Assembly: GCF_007954405.1 (NCBI RefSeq)
Contig: NZ_CP042344.1
Location: forward strand, 1 to 64,000
Length of the DNA: 64,000 nt
Reading direction: 5' to 3'
Source of the DNA: Comamonas flocculans
GTDB lineage: Bacteria; Pseudomonadota; Gammaproteobacteria; Burkholderiales; Burkholderiaceae_C
The position numbers and the translations under genes were made by a program. The notes under the pieces are model-generated. The model did not search any database, had not been told where the DNA came from, and saw nothing but the letters and a program-made list of their open reading frames with translations. This document shows, one piece after another, positions 39,549 through 50,016 of this stretch (position 1 is its first letter; every line of letters begins with the position of its first letter).

Positions 39549-39671
39549 AAAACAAGACGTCGTCAGTGAACCGCACTAAAAACGTTGATCAGATTGTGCC
39601 ACAGGCGCTACCAATAGTGTGGCAATCGGTGCGCGCCGGCGGTGCATGCCACCCTGATGGGAGCCAAGCTG

Positions 39672-39685
39672 TTGCCATATGGCAA
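39672..39685. promoter_or_regulatory. 14-base palindrome in the gyrA upstream region
   Basis: TTGCCATATGGCAA is a perfect palindrome 52 bases before the gyrA ATG, and TAAAAT (39700-39705) follows as a possible -10. An imperfect GCCACA/TGTGGC inverted repeat lies about 50 bases further left. It may be an operator for gyrA or for the divergent OmpA-family gene; I cannot name a factor. Confidence 0.35.
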
Positions 39686-39737
39686 CAAACCCTTGCACCT
39701 AAAATGGCCCTTCTTTCCCGTGTCCGGATCGTACGAA

Positions 39738-42350
39738 ATGCCTGAGTTCGCCAAGGAAACCCTGCCCATCGGCCTGGAAGAGGAGATGCGCCGCAGCTAC
39801 CTCGATTACGCGATGAGCGTGATCGTCGGACGCGCCCTGCCCGATGCGCGCGATGGCTTGAAGCCGGTGCACCGGCGCGTCCTCTATGCGATGCATGAGC
39901 TCAACAACGACTGGAACCGCCCCTACAAGAAGTCGGCGCGCATCGTCGGCGACGTGATCGGCAAGTACCACCCCCACGGCGACAGCGCGGTGTACGACAC
40001 CATCGTGCGCATGGCGCAGGATTTTTCCCTGCGCCACATGCTGGTGGACGGCCAGGGCAACTTCGGCAGCGTGGACGGCGACAACGCCGCAGCCATGCGC
40101 TACACCGAGATTCGCCTTTCGAAAATCGCCCATGAAATGCTGGCCGACATCGACAAGGAAACCGTCGATTACGGCCCGAATTACGACGGCAGCGAGAAAG
40201 AGCCGCTGGTATTGCCCGCGCGCCTGCCCAATCTGCTGGTCAATGGCAGCGCCGGCATTGCGGTGGGCATGGCCACCAATATCGCGCCGCACAATCTGAA
40301 TGAAGTCGTTGACGCTTGTTTGCATTTGCTGCGCAGCCCGGACGCCACGGTCGATGATTTGATGGAAATCGTGCCGGCGCCCGACTTTCCCACGGCCGGC
40401 ATCATCTACGGCATCCAGGGCGTCAAGGACGGCTACCGCACCGGCCGCGGGCGCGTGGTGATGCGCGCCAAGGTGCACTTCGAGGACATCGACCGCGGCC
40501 AGCGCCAGGCGATCATCGTCGACGAGCTGCCCTACCAGGTGAACAAGAAGACGCTGCAGGAGCGCATGGCCGAGCTGGTGCACGAGAAGAAGCTCGAGGG
40601 CATCAGCCACATCCAGGACGAGTCGGACAAGTCCGGCATGCGCCTGGTGATCGAGCTCAAGCGCGGCGAAGTGCCCGAGGTGGTGCTCAACAACCTGTAC
40701 AAGCAGACGCAGCTGCAGGACACCTTCGGCATGAACATGGTGGCGCTGGTGGACGGCCAGCCCAAGCTGTGCAACCTGAAGGACTTGATCGAGGTCTTCA
40801 TCGGCCACCGCCGCGAGGTGGTGACGCGGCGCACGGTGTTCGAGCTGCGCCGCGCGCGCGAGCGCGGCCACGTGCTCGAAGGCCTGGCGGTGGCGCTGGC
40901 CAACATCGACGAATTCATCCGCATCATTCGCGAGTCGCCCACGCCGCCCGTGGCCAGGGCCGAGCTGATGAACCGCTCCTGGGACAGCGCACTGGTGCGC
41001 GAGATGCTCACGCGCACGCGGGCGGACGGCGCGGTGGTGAGCGCCGACGACTACCGCCCCGAGGGGCTGGAGCGCCACTACGGCCTGCAGGCGGACGGCC
41101 TGTACCGGCTGTCGGAAACACAGGCGCAGGAAATCCTGCAGATGCGCCTGCAGCGCCTCACCGGGCTGGAGCAGGACAAGATCGTCGCCGAGTACAAGGA
41201 CATCATGGCGGTGATCGAGGACCTGCTGGACATCCTCGCCAGGCCCGAGCGCGTTTCCACCATCATCGGCGAAGAGCTCACCGCGCTGAAGAACGAGTTC
41301 GGCCAGACCAGGCTGGGCGCGCGCCGCTCCACCATCGAGTACAGCGCGCAAGACCTCTCCACCGAAGACCTGATCACGCCCACCGACATGGTGGTCACGC
41401 TCAGCCACACCGGCTACATCAAGAGCCAGCCACTGTCCGAATACCGCGCACAAAAGCGCGGCGGGCGCGGCAAGCAGGCCACCGCCACCAAGGAAGACGA
41501 CTGGATCGACCAGCTCTTCATCGCCAACACGCACGACTGGATCCTGTGCTTTTCCAACCGTGGACGGCTGTACTGGCTCAAGGTCTGGGAGGTGCCCGCC
41601 GGTTCGCGCAACTCACGCGGACGCCCCATCGTCAACATGTTCCCGCTGCAGGACGGCGAGAAGATCAACGTGGTGCTGCCGCTCACCGGCGAGATGCGCC
41701 ACTTCCCCGCGGACCACTACGTCTTCATGGCCACGAGCATGGGCACGGTGAAGAAGACCGCGCTGTCCGAATTTTCCAACCCGCGCAAGGTCGGCATCAT
41801 CGCCGTCGGCCTGGACGAGGGCGACTACCTGATCGGCGCGGCGCTGACCGATGGCCAGCACGACGTGATGCTGTTCAGCGACGGCGGCAAGGCGGTGCGC
41901 TTTGACGAGAACGACGTGCGCCCCATGGGGCGCAACGCCCGCGGCGTGCGCGGCATGGCGCTGGAAGACGGCCAGAGCGTGATCGCCATGCTGGTGGCCG
42001 AAGACGAATCGCAGAGCGTGCTCACCGCCACCGAAAACGGCTACGGCAAACGCACCAACATCACCGAATACACGCGCCACGGCCGCGGCACCAAGGGCAT
42101 GATCGCGATCCAGCAGAGCGAGCGCAACGGCCGCGTGGTCGCCGCCACGCTGGTGCATGTCGACGACGAGATCATGCTGATCACCGACACCGGCGTGCTG
42201 GTGCGCACGCGCGTGGCCGAGATCCGCGAGCTCGGCCGCGCCACGCAAGGCGTGACGCTGATCAATCTGGATGAGGGCGCACGCCTGTCGGGCCTGCAGC
42301 GCATCGTGGAAAACGACGCGGGCGATGAGGCCGCCGACGATATTTCCTGA
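39738..42350 (+). CDS. gyrA: DNA gyrase subunit A
   Basis: The 870-residue topoisomerase subunit cuts and rejoins DNA. Its catalytic tyrosine is Tyr122 (AMRYTEIRL). The quinolone region reads [11 protein letters not shown] with Ser83 and Asp87, the sensitive-type residues. The C-terminal half has beta-pinwheel blades, including the GyrA-box QKRGGRGK that wraps DNA. The ATG at 39738 ([10 protein letters not shown]) fits the family; the upstream extension covers the promoter. It is followed by a repeat and serC. Confidence 0.98.
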   Translation: MPEFAKETLPIGLEEEMRRSYLDYAMSVIVGRALPDARDGLKPVHRRVLYAMHELNNDWNRPYKKSARIVGDVIGKYHPHGDSAVYDTIVRMAQDFSLRHMLVDGQGNFGSVDGDNAAAMRYTEIRLSKIAHEMLADIDKETVDYGPNYDGSEKEPLVLPARLPNLLVNGSAGIAVGMATNIAPHNLNEVVDACLHLLRSPDATVDDLMEIVPAPDFPTAGIIYGIQGVKDGYRTGRGRVVMRAKVHFEDIDRGQRQAIIVDELPYQVNKKTLQERMAELVHEKKLEGISHIQDESDKSGMRLVIELKRGEVPEVVLNNLYKQTQLQDTFGMNMVALVDGQPKLCNLKDLIEVFIGHRREVVTRRTVFELRRARERGHVLEGLAVALANIDEFIRIIRESPTPPVARAELMNRSWDSALVREMLTRTRADGAVVSADDYRPEGLERHYGLQADGLYRLSETQAQEILQMRLQRLTGLEQDKIVAEYKDIMAVIEDLLDILARPERVSTIIGEELTALKNEFGQTRLGARRSTIEYSAQDLSTEDLITPTDMVVTLSHTGYIKSQPLSEYRAQKRGGRGKQATATKEDDWIDQLFIANTHDWILCFSNRGRLYWLKVWEVPAGSRNSRGRPIVNMFPLQDGEKINVVLPLTGEMRHFPADHYVFMATSMGTVKKTALSEFSNPRKVGIIAVGLDEGDYLIGAALTDGQHDVMLFSDGGKAVRFDENDVRPMGRNARGVRGMALEDGQSVIAMLVAEDESQSVLTATENGYGKRTNITEYTRHGRGTKGMIAIQQSERNGRVVAATLVHVDDEIMLITDTGVLVRTRVAEIRELGRATQGVTLINLDEGARLSGLQRIVENDAGDEAADDIS

Positions 42351-42401
42351 TTTGATAGCTGCCAGCGCTTGCTGGCAAAGCGTTTGAGCCATATTTTATT
42401 C
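42351..42401 (+). repeat. dispersed palindromic repeat between gyrA and serC
   Basis: It reads TTTGATAGCT, then the perfect stem-loop GCCAGCGCTTGCTGGC, then AAAGCGTTTGAGCC and ATATTTTATT. It fills the whole 53-base gap and ends 2 bases before the serC ATG, so it replaces or forms the serC ribosome-site region. Confidence 0.8.
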
Positions 42402-42403
42402 AA

Positions 42404-43513
42404 ATGAATCGCCCCTACAATTTTTCCGCCGGCCCGGCCGCCATCCCCGAGGAAGTCCTGCAAACCGCTGCCGCCGAGATGCTCGACTGGCATGGCAGCG
42501 GCATGAGCGTGATGGAGATGAGCCACCGCGGCAAGGAATTCATCGCGATCTGCGAGCAGGCCGAGACCGATCTGCGCGAGCTGCTGGCCATTCCCGGTGA
42601 ATTCAAAGTCCTGTTCATGCAGGGCGGCGGCGTGGCCGAGAACGCCATCGTGCCGTTGAACCTCTCGCGCGCGGGCACGGTGGACTTCGTCCTCACCGGC
42701 AGCTGGAGCCAGAAGTCGCGCAAGGAGGCGCTCAAGTACGCGGCCGAGGTGCACGTCGCCGCCAGCGCCGAGGCTTCGGGCTTCACCACCGTACCCGACC
42801 CCGCAAGCTGGCAGCTCTCGCGCGGCGCGAGCTATGTGCACATCTGCAGCAACGAGACCATCCACGGCGTCGAATTCCATGAGCTGCCCGACCTCAAGAG
42901 TCTGGGCAGCGACGCGCCGCTGGTGGTGGATTTTTCCTCGCACGTGGCCTCGCGCACCGTCGACTGGAGCCGTGTCGGCCTGGCCTTTGGCGGCGCGCAG
43001 AAGAACCTGGGCCCCGCGGGCGTGACCCTGGTCGTGGTGCGCGAAGACCTGATCGGTCACGCCCTGCCGATCTGCCCCAGCGCCTTCGACTACAAGAACG
43101 TGGCCGAGGCCGACTCGCGCTACAACACGCCGCCCACCTGGGGGATCTACGTCGCCGGGCTCACCTTCCAGTGGCTCAAGCGCCAGCGCGAGGGGCAGCT
43201 TGCCGGCATCGCCGCCGTCGAGGCGCGCAACACGGCGAAGGCGCGGCTGCTCTACGACTTCATCGACGCCTCGGGCTTTTACCTGAACAAGGTCGCGCCC
43301 CACTGCCGCTCACGCATGAACGTTCCCTTTCTGCTGGCCGACGACGCGCTGAACGAGGCCTTTCTCGCCGGCGCCCGGGAGCGCGGCCTGCTGCAGCTCA
43401 AGGGCCACAAGTCCGTCGGCGGCATGCGCGCGAGCATCTACAACGCCATGCCGACTGCCGGCGTGCAGGCGCTGGTCGACTACATGGCGGCGTTCGAGCG
43501 CGAGCGCGCATGA
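42404..43513 (+). CDS. serC: phosphoserine aminotransferase
   Basis: The 369-residue PLP enzyme makes O-phosphoserine for serine synthesis and also serves pyridoxal-phosphate synthesis. It starts [19 protein letters not shown] and has FMQGGG near residue 75, the PLP lysine in [12 protein letters not shown] near 200, and a C-terminal [11 protein letters not shown]. Length and motifs are standard. No usual ribosome site precedes it because the gap after gyrA is a repeat copy. It leads the serC-pheA-tyrA-aroA/cmk block. Confidence 0.97.
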   Translation: MNRPYNFSAGPAAIPEEVLQTAAAEMLDWHGSGMSVMEMSHRGKEFIAICEQAETDLRELLAIPGEFKVLFMQGGGVAENAIVPLNLSRAGTVDFVLTGSWSQKSRKEALKYAAEVHVAASAEASGFTTVPDPASWQLSRGASYVHICSNETIHGVEFHELPDLKSLGSDAPLVVDFSSHVASRTVDWSRVGLAFGGAQKNLGPAGVTLVVVREDLIGHALPICPSAFDYKNVAEADSRYNTPPTWGIYVAGLTFQWLKRQREGQLAGIAAVEARNTAKARLLYDFIDASGFYLNKVAPHCRSRMNVPFLLADDALNEAFLAGARERGLLQLKGHKSVGGMRASIYNAMPTAGVQALVDYMAAFERERA

Positions 43514-43585
43514 TCCGCTGCCCGGCACGCCGGCCGCGCCACGCGCGAGGCAGCGGCACGGCAACCACCACCCACGACGAGGCCC

Positions 43586-44683
43586 ATGTCTGAACCCCGG
43601 TCATCCCCAATCCTGGCGCAACTGCGCCAGCAGATCGACGAGATCGATCGCCAGCTGCTCGTCCAGCTCAACCAACGCGCGCGCCTGGCCGAACAGGTGG
43701 GCGAGGTCAAGAAGCGCGAAGGCAGCCCGCTGTTTCGCCCCGACCGCGTGGCGCAGGTCATAGATAGCGTGCAGGCGGCCAACCCGGGGCCGCTCAAGAG
43801 CCAGCACGTGGCGGCCATCTGGCGCGAGCTGATGTCCGCCTGCCTGGCGCTGGAAGCCCCGCAGCGCGTGGCGCTGCTGGGCCCGGAAGGCACCTTCTGC
43901 GAACAGGCTGCCGTCGAATATTTCGGCAGCAGCGCCGACTTCGTCTACTGTGGCAACTTCGACGAGGTGTTCCACGCGGTGGCGGCGGGCACGGCGGAAT
44001 TCGGCGTGGTGGGCATGGAAAACTCCAGCGAAGGTGCGGTGACGCGCTCGCTCGACATGTTCCTGCGTACGCCCTGCCACATCATCGGCGAGATCAGCCT
44101 GCTGGTGCGCCACCACCTGCTGCGCGCGACCGAGGGCCTGGACGGGATAGAAGCGGTGCTGGCCCACCCGCAGGCGCTGGCCCAGTGCCAGGGCTGGCTG
44201 TCGCGCCACCTGCCGCATGCCGAACGCCGGCCGGTCTCGAGCAACGCCGAGGGCGCGCGCCTGGCGGCGACCAACCCGGCCTGGGCCGGCATCTCCAGCG
44301 AGCGCTCGGCCCAGAAGTACGGCCTGCACGTGCTGGCCCACGCGATCCAGGACGACGCGCACAACCGCACCCGTTTCGCCGTCATCTGCCTGCCTCAGAC
44401 CATGCCCACGCCCCAGCCCAGCGCTCGCGACTGCACCAGCATGGTGGTTTCGGTGCCCAACCGCCCGGGCGCGGTGCACGACCTGCTGGTGCCGCTCAAG
44501 CAGCATGCGGTGTCCATGACCCGCATCGAGTCGCGCCCCGCGCGCAACGGCCAGTGGGACTATTATTTTTATATCGACATCGAAGGGCATCCGGCCGAGC
44601 CGCACGTGGCGGCGGCGCTCGCCGAGCTGGGGCGGCTGTGCGCCTTCTACAAGGTGCTGGGCACCTACCCCGTCGCGCAATAA
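43586..44683 (+). CDS. pheA: bifunctional chorismate mutase/prephenate dehydratase (P-protein)
   Basis: The 365-residue enzyme makes phenylpyruvate from chorismate. An AroQ chorismate mutase (about 1-95: LRQQIDEIDRQLLVQLNQRA) is followed by the dehydratase (LLGPEGTFCEQAAVEYFG, about 93-275, with the catalytic TRF motif in HNRTRFAVI). A C-terminal ACT domain (VSVPNRPGAVHDLL; ESRPARNGQWDY) should give phenylalanine feedback control. It starts 72 bases after serC and ends 9 bases before tyrA. Confidence 0.97.
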   Translation: MSEPRSSPILAQLRQQIDEIDRQLLVQLNQRARLAEQVGEVKKREGSPLFRPDRVAQVIDSVQAANPGPLKSQHVAAIWRELMSACLALEAPQRVALLGPEGTFCEQAAVEYFGSSADFVYCGNFDEVFHAVAAGTAEFGVVGMENSSEGAVTRSLDMFLRTPCHIIGEISLLVRHHLLRATEGLDGIEAVLAHPQALAQCQGWLSRHLPHAERRPVSSNAEGARLAATNPAWAGISSERSAQKYGLHVLAHAIQDDAHNRTRFAVICLPQTMPTPQPSARDCTSMVVSVPNRPGAVHDLLVPLKQHAVSMTRIESRPARNGQWDYYFYIDIEGHPAEPHVAAALAELGRLCAFYKVLGTYPVAQ

Positions 44684-44692
44684 GGGCAATGC

Positions 44693-45577
44693 ATGTTTGA
44701 ACAACTCGGACTCATCGGCTGCGGTCTGATGGGCGGCTCCTTCGCACTGGCCATGAAGCGCGCCGGCCTGGTCAAGCGCGTGGTCGGCTACAGCAAGTCG
44801 CCCACCACCACCGAACGCGCCCAGCAGCTGGGCGTGATCGACGCGCAGGCGCCGTCGGCGCTGATGGCCGTCTCCAACTCCGACCTGGTGCTGCTCGCCG
44901 TGCCGGTGGCCGCCACCGAAGCCTCGCTCAAGGCGGTGCGCCACCTCATCACGCCCAACATGCTGGTGATGGACGTGGGCTCGACCAAATCCGACGTGGT
45001 GGCCGCCGCTCAGCGCACCCTGCGCGAACACATCAGCAACTTCGTGCCCGCCCACCCCATCACCGGTCGCGAGGTCTCTGGCGTGGAACACGCCGAAGCC
45101 GAGCTCTACAGCGGCCGGCAGATCATCCTGACCCCCACCGACGCGACCGATCTGAACCAGCTCGAACGCGCCGAAGCGCTGTGGAAGGCGCTGGGCTGCC
45201 GCGTCAAGCGCATGAGCCCGCAGGCGCACGATTCGGCCTTTGCCGCGGTCAGCCACCTGCCGCACCTTCTCGCCTTCGCGATGATGCAAAGCATCTCCAT
45301 GCAGCCCGAGGCGGACGACTACCTCTCTCTGGCCGGCCCGGGCTTTCGCGACTTCACCCGCATCGCCGCAAGCGACCCCAAGATGTGGCGCGACGTACTG
45401 CGCTCCAACCACGAGGAGATCCTCGGCCAGGCCGCGCTCTTTCGTGAAGCCCTGCGGGAACTGGAGCAGGCCATGCAGGCAGACAATGACCAGCCGCTGG
45501 AAAACCTGATTACCGCGGCCAGCACCCTGCGCGCCAAATGGCGCATGGGCGCGCAGCGGCGCAGCTCGGGCGGCTGA
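44693..45577 (+). CDS. tyrA: prephenate dehydrogenase
   Basis: The 294-residue NAD-dependent enzyme oxidises prephenate to 4-hydroxyphenylpyruvate for tyrosine. The Rossmann motif is [17 protein letters not shown] at 6-22. Catalytic and substrate residues appear in [25 protein letters not shown] and SHLPHLLAF. No chorismate mutase or ACT domain is attached. Its stop overlaps the aroA/cmk start (TGATG), so the two are translationally coupled. hisC, often found between pheA and tyrA in related bacteria, is absent. Confidence 0.95.
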   Translation: MFEQLGLIGCGLMGGSFALAMKRAGLVKRVVGYSKSPTTTERAQQLGVIDAQAPSALMAVSNSDLVLLAVPVAATEASLKAVRHLITPNMLVMDVGSTKSDVVAAAQRTLREHISNFVPAHPITGREVSGVEHAEAELYSGRQIILTPTDATDLNQLERAEALWKALGCRVKRMSPQAHDSAFAAVSHLPHLLAFAMMQSISMQPEADDYLSLAGPGFRDFTRIAASDPKMWRDVLRSNHEEILGQAALFREALRELEQAMQADNDQPLENLITAASTLRAKWRMGAQRRSSGG

Positions 45578-47607
45578 TGGATTACCCCGCTTTCCTGGAC
45601 ATTCCCGCGCTGCAGGGTGTGGCGGGCCGCGTGCGCCTGCCCGGCTCCAAGAGCATCTCCAACCGCGTGCTGCTGCTGGCCGCGCTGAGCGAGGGCAGTA
45701 CCGAGATCCGCGGCCTGCTGCACAGCGACGACACCCGCGTCATGCTCGACGCGCTGCGCCGGCTCGGCTGCACCGTGCAAACGCCCGATGCCGACCGCCT
45801 GTGCCTGGGCGGCCTGGGCGCGAGCCCGCCGCCGCCGCACACCGGCGCGCCCGTCAAGCTCTTTCTGGGCAATGCCGGCACCGCCATGCGCCCGCTGGCC
45901 GCGGCGCTGGCCCTGCGCGGCGGGCACTATGAGCTGTCCGGCGTGGCGCGCATGCACGAACGCCCCATAGGCGACCTGGTGCAGGCGCTGCAGCAACTGG
46001 GCTGCGCCATCGAATACCTCGGCACGCCGGGCTTTCCACCGCTGCGCATCCGCCAGGATGCGGCCGCGCCGCTGGCGCTCGATCGGGCGATTCGCGTGCG
46101 CGGCGACGTGTCCAGCCAGTTCCTGACCGCCCTGCTCATGGCCCTGCCCCAGCGTGCGCAGCAGCGCGAGCTCAGCATCGAAGTGGTCGGCGAGCTCATC
46201 TCCAAGCCCTACATCGACATCACGCTGGCGCTGCTCGAACGCTTCGGCATAGCGCTGCGGCGCGATGGCTACCGGCGCTTCACCATCCTCGCAGGCAGCC
46301 GCTACCACTCGCCCGGGGTACTGCAGGTGGAGGCAGATGCCTCATCGGCTAGCTATTTCATAGCTGCTGGCGCAATAGCAGCAAGCGATACAGGCCAAAA
46401 AGGCTTGAAAATCGAAGGCGTGGGGCTCACCTCCATCCAGGGCGACATCCGCTTCATCGATGCGGCCCGCGCCATGGGTGCGAAGATCACCGGCGATGCC
46501 CACAGCCTGCAGGTGCGCCGCGGGCGCTGGCCGCTCAAGGCCATCTCGCTGGACTGCAACCACATTCCCGACGCCGCCATGACCCTGGCCGCGATGGCGC
46601 TGTATGCCGAAGGCACGACCGAACTCACCAACATCGCCAGCTGGCGCGTGAAGGAGACCGACCGCATCGCCGCCATGGCGGCCGAGCTCGGCCGGCTGGG
46701 CGCACACTGCGAAGCGGGCGAAGACTACCTGCGCATCACGCCCCCCGGCGACGCCGCGCACTGGCGCGCGGCGAGCATCCGCACCTACGACGACCACCGC
46801 ATGGCGATGTGCCTGTCGCTCGCGGCTTTCAACCCGGCCGGGCTGCCGCTGCGCATCCTGGAGCCGGGCTGCGTGGCCAAGACCTTTCCGGGTTATTTCG
46901 ATGCGCTGCTGGGCGTGGCGCAGACGGCGGCCGAGCGCATCCCGGTGATCTGCATCGACGGCCCCACGGCTTCGGGCAAGGGCACGCTCGCCGCCGCGGT
47001 CGCCGCGCGCCTGGGCTACCACCTGCTCGATTCGGGGGCGCTGTATCGGCTCACCGCGCTGTCGGCGGCGCAGCACGGCGTCGGCCCGCAGGCGGCGAAC
47101 GAGGCGGTGCTGGCAGAGCTGGCTGCAAGCCTGCCGGTGCGCTTTGACGCCACCCGCGTGTGGCTTGCCGGCCAGGACGTGAGCGAGGCGATACGCACCG
47201 AGCAGATCGGCATGCAGGCCTCGCAGGTGTCGCAACTGCCGCTGGTGCGCTCCGCCCTGGTCGCGCTGCAGCACGGTTTTCGGCGCCTGCCCGGGCTGGT
47301 GGCCGACGGGCGCGACATGGGCACGGTGATCTTCCCGCAGGCGCCGCTCAAGATCTACCTCACCGCCAGCGCCCAGTGCCGTGCCGAGCGGCGCCACAAG
47401 CAATTGATTTCCAAGGGAATTTCAACTACAATCGCCGACCTTCGGGCAGACCTTGAGGCACGCGACGCGCGCGACATGCAGCGCCAGAGCGCGCCCCTCA
47501 AACCGGCCGAAGACGCCTTGCTGCTGGACAGCTCCGAGCTCACGATCGATGAAACCGTGGACCGGGTGCTCGGCTGGTGGCAGGCACGCCAGCCCTTTGC
47601 GCACTGA
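45577..47607 (+). CDS. aroA: EPSP synthase-cytidylate kinase fusion
   Basis: A single 676-residue frame joins two enzymes. Residues about 1-445 are 3-phosphoshikimate 1-carboxyvinyltransferase of the shikimate pathway ([17 protein letters not shown] near 17; [22 protein letters not shown] near 405). Residues about 452-676 are CMP kinase ([39 protein letters not shown]). The joint ([17 protein letters not shown]) has no stop or frameshift. In many proteobacteria aroA and cmk are adjacent genes before rpsA, and fusion is known in Comamonadaceae. A dispersed repeat lies in frame near residues 258-279. The start overlaps the tyrA stop. Confidence 0.96.
   Translation: MDYPAFLDIPALQGVAGRVRLPGSKSISNRVLLLAALSEGSTEIRGLLHSDDTRVMLDALRRLGCTVQTPDADRLCLGGLGASPPPPHTGAPVKLFLGNAGTAMRPLAAALALRGGHYELSGVARMHERPIGDLVQALQQLGCAIEYLGTPGFPPLRIRQDAAAPLALDRAIRVRGDVSSQFLTALLMALPQRAQQRELSIEVVGELISKPYIDITLALLERFGIALRRDGYRRFTILAGSRYHSPGVLQVEADASSASYFIAAGAIAASDTGQKGLKIEGVGLTSIQGDIRFIDAARAMGAKITGDAHSLQVRRGRWPLKAISLDCNHIPDAAMTLAAMALYAEGTTELTNIASWRVKETDRIAAMAAELGRLGAHCEAGEDYLRITPPGDAAHWRAASIRTYDDHRMAMCLSLAAFNPAGLPLRILEPGCVAKTFPGYFDALLGVAQTAAERIPVICIDGPTASGKGTLAAAVAARLGYHLLDSGALYRLTALSAAQHGVGPQAANEAVLAELAASLPVRFDATRVWLAGQDVSEAIRTEQIGMQASQVSQLPLVRSALVALQHGFRRLPGLVADGRDMGTVIFPQAPLKIYLTASAQCRAERRHKQLISKGISTTIADLRADLEARDARDMQRQSAPLKPAEDALLLDSSELTIDETVDRVLGWWQARQPFAH
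46349..46412 (+). repeat. dispersed palindromic repeat inside aroA
   Basis: The segment reads TAGCTATTTCATAGCTGCTGG, a degraded inner palindrome, then CAGGCCAAAAAGGCTTGAAA. It encodes about residues 258-279 ([20 protein letters not shown]). Other EPSP synthases have a short Gly-Pro turn here, so the repeat supplies the extra residues ASDTGQKG. The base composition is more AT-rich than its surroundings. Confidence 0.7.
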
Positions 47608-47796
47608 AACACCACGCAAGGCGGCTGGCAAACGCCCGGCAGGCTCCCTCCTCGCGCGCACTGCGCAACGGCCCGCCGGTGGTTCAACCCTCAACCCGCG
47701 GAACACATCCCTCCCGCACTAGCCCTCGCACACAACCCGCATAGGCACCGCAATCGTGCGGTCCACGGCAACCCTGTGCTGCGATCAAGGAAACCC
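47608..47796 (+). promoter_or_regulatory. rpsA upstream and leader region
   Basis: This 189-base gap before rpsA holds a short hairpin (CCGCA-ATCG-TGCGG, 47749-47762) and the CAAGGA ribosome site (47786-47791). No gene is seen. S1 represses its own mRNA in E. coli through leader structure; a similar role here is inference only. Confidence 0.4.
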
Positions 47797-49479
47797 ATGT
47801 CTGAATCTTTTGCCGAGCTGTTCGAAGAGTCCCAGAAACGCACCGAAATGCGTCCGGGCGAAGTCATCACTGCCGAAGTCGTCGCCGTCGAGCACAACTT
47901 CGTCGTCGTGAATGCCGGCCTCAAGTCCGAAGCCTACGTACCGATCGACGAGTTCAAGAACGACCAGGGCGAAATCGAGGTCCAGGTCGGCGACTTCGTC
48001 TCGGTGGCCATAGGCTCGATCGAAAACGGCTACGGCGACACCATCCTGAGCCGTGACACCGCCAAGCGCCTCGCATCCTGGCTGTCGCTGGAAAAGGCGC
48101 TCGAATCGGGCGAATTCGTCACCGGCACCACCAGCGGGCGCGTCAAGGGCGGCCTCACCGTCATGGTCAACGGCATCCGCGCCTTCCTGCCCGGCTCGCT
48201 GGTCGACACCCGCCCGGTCAAGGACCTGACCCCGTTCGAGAACAAGACCCTGGAATTCAAGGTCATCAAGCTCGACCGCAAGCGCAACAACGTGGTGCTC
48301 TCGCGCCGCGCCGTCGTGGAAGCCAGCATGGGCGAAGAGCGCGAGAAGCTGCTCGCCACGCTCAAGGAAGGCGCCATCGTGCAGGGCGTGGTCAAGAACA
48401 TCACCGAATACGGTGCCTTCGTCGACCTGGGCGGCATCGACGGTCTGCTGCACATCACCGACATGGCCTGGCGTCGCGTGCGCCACCCCTCCGAGGTGGT
48501 GCAGGCCGGCCAGGAAATCACCGCCAAGGTGCTCAAGTTCGACCCGGAAAAGCAGCGCGTCTCGCTGGGCTTGAAGCAGCTCGGCGACGACCCCTGGATG
48601 GGCGTCTCGCGCCGCTATCCGTCGGGCACGCGCCTCTTTGGCAAGGTCACCAACATCGCCGACTACGGCGCCTTCGTCGAGCTCGAGCCCGGCATCGAAG
48701 GTCTGGTGCACGTCTCCGAAATGGACTGGACCAACAAGAACGTGGCCCCGTCCAAGGTGGTCTCGCTGGGCGACGAGGTCGAGGTCATGGTGCTGGACAT
48801 CGACGAGGACAAGCGCCGCATCAGCCTGGGCATGAAGCAGTGCAAGGCCAACCCCTGGCAGGAATTCGCGCAGAACGTCAACCGCGGCGACCGCGTCACC
48901 GGCCCGATCAAGTCGATCACCGACTTCGGCGTGTTCGTCGGCCTGCCCTCGGGCATCGACGGCCTGGTGCACCTGTCCGACCTGTCCTGGAACGAGCCGG
49001 GCGAGTCGGCCGTGCGCAACTACAAGAAGGGCCAGGAAGTGGAGGCCGTGGTGCTGGCGGTGGACGTCGAGCGCGAGCGCATCTCGCTGGGCATCAAGCA
49101 GCTCGACGCCGATTCCTTCACCACCTTCGTGTCGGTCAACGACAAGGGCTCCAGCGTGACCGGCAAGGTCAAGAGCGTGGACGCGCGCGGTGCGGAAATC
49201 GATCTCGGCCAGGACATCGTCGGCCATCTGCGCGCCTCCGAGATCTCGCGTGACCGCGTGGAAGACGCGCGCAACGTGCTCAAGGAAGGCGACGAAGTGA
49301 CCGCCGTGGTGGTGAACGTGGATCGCAAGAGCCGCACCATCCACCTGTCGATCCGCGCCAAGGACCAGGCCGACCAGCAGGAAGCCATGGCCAGCCTGAG
49401 CCAGACCTCGGGCAACGCCGGCACCACCAGCCTGGGCGCGCTGCTGCGTGCCAAGCTGGACCATACGGAAGAGAAGTAA
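47797..49479 (+). CDS. rpsA: 30S ribosomal protein S1
   Basis: The 560-residue RNA-binding protein helps mRNAs dock on the 30S subunit. Six S1 (OB-fold) repeats can be seen. The first two are the ribosome-binding ones ([33 protein letters not shown]). The later four show the typical [56 protein letters not shown] and a more divergent last copy. The ATG at 47797 has CAAGGA 5 bases upstream, which rules out the in-frame ATG at 47776. It is followed by ihfB. Confidence 0.98.
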   Translation: MSESFAELFEESQKRTEMRPGEVITAEVVAVEHNFVVVNAGLKSEAYVPIDEFKNDQGEIEVQVGDFVSVAIGSIENGYGDTILSRDTAKRLASWLSLEKALESGEFVTGTTSGRVKGGLTVMVNGIRAFLPGSLVDTRPVKDLTPFENKTLEFKVIKLDRKRNNVVLSRRAVVEASMGEEREKLLATLKEGAIVQGVVKNITEYGAFVDLGGIDGLLHITDMAWRRVRHPSEVVQAGQEITAKVLKFDPEKQRVSLGLKQLGDDPWMGVSRRYPSGTRLFGKVTNIADYGAFVELEPGIEGLVHVSEMDWTNKNVAPSKVVSLGDEVEVMVLDIDEDKRRISLGMKQCKANPWQEFAQNVNRGDRVTGPIKSITDFGVFVGLPSGIDGLVHLSDLSWNEPGESAVRNYKKGQEVEAVVLAVDVERERISLGIKQLDADSFTTFVSVNDKGSSVTGKVKSVDARGAEIDLGQDIVGHLRASEISRDRVEDARNVLKEGDEVTAVVVNVDRKSRTIHLSIRAKDQADQQEAMASLSQTSGNAGTTSLGALLRAKLDHTEEK

Positions 49480-49559
49480 GCCAAGGCACGCGCCGGACGC
49501 GCCGTCGATATCCGACGACCGCGCCCGGCGCCCGCCCGCAGGCGCTTGCAGACCCGCCC

Positions 49560-49601
49560 ATGACCCGCCCATGACCCGCCCATGACCCGCCCATGACCCG
49601 C
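49560..49601 (+). repeat. 11-base tandem repeat of overlapping mini-ORFs at the ihfB start
   Basis: ATGACCCGCCC is repeated from 49560, 49571 and 49582, and a fourth unit at 49593 is the ihfB start itself (ATGACCCGCTC). A degraded half-unit precedes them. Each of the first three reads ATG-ACC-CGC-CCA-TGA (Met-Thr-Arg-Pro-stop), and its TGA overlaps the next ATG as ATGA. Confidence 0.95.
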
Positions 49602-49928
49602 TCAGACCTCGTCCAGGAACTGGCTGCCCGCTTCGGCCAGTTCACCCAGCGCGACACGGAATCGGCCGTCAAGAACATTCTTGACGCCATCGCCGACGCC
49701 CTGGTGCGGGGCCATCGCATAGAAATACGCGGCTTTGGCAGCTTTTCGGTCAACCACCGCCGGCCACGCACCGGGCGCAACCCGCGCACCGGCGAAGCCG
49801 TGCAGGTGCCAAGCAAGCGCGTCGCGCACTTCAAACCGGGCAAGGCGCTGCGCACCGCCGTGGTTGCCAGCCTGGCCGAGCCCGACACTGCCACGGCCGG
49901 CGGAGCGACACACCCGGGCGACCAATGA
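49593..49928 (+). CDS. ihfB: integration host factor subunit beta
   Basis: The 111-residue DNA-bending protein pairs with IhfA. It shows MTRSDLVQELAARFGQF, the IRGFGSFSVNHRRPRTGRNP core and the DNA-intercalating loop PRTGEAVQVPSKRVAHFKPGK. The tail after GKALR (about 85-111) is a little longer than in E. coli and looks disordered. The ATG lies in the last unit of an 11-base tandem repeat, and no clear ribosome site is seen before it. It follows rpsA by 113 bases, the common order in proteobacteria. Confidence 0.95.
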   Translation: MTRSDLVQELAARFGQFTQRDTESAVKNILDAIADALVRGHRIEIRGFGSFSVNHRRPRTGRNPRTGEAVQVPSKRVAHFKPGKALRTAVVASLAEPDTATAGGATHPGDQ

Positions 49929-50016
49929 ACCTGGCGGGCTTCCCATTACGCGGCAGGCAAGGCCCTCATCCCGCCATGCGACACCGTAGAATCGGTGCGC
50001 ATTGTTGGGAAGCTTC

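Noticed and set aside
39972..40010. Checked the gyrA quinolone region for resistance changes.
   Set aside because: Ser83 and Asp87 are the sensitive-type residues, so nothing unusual is present.
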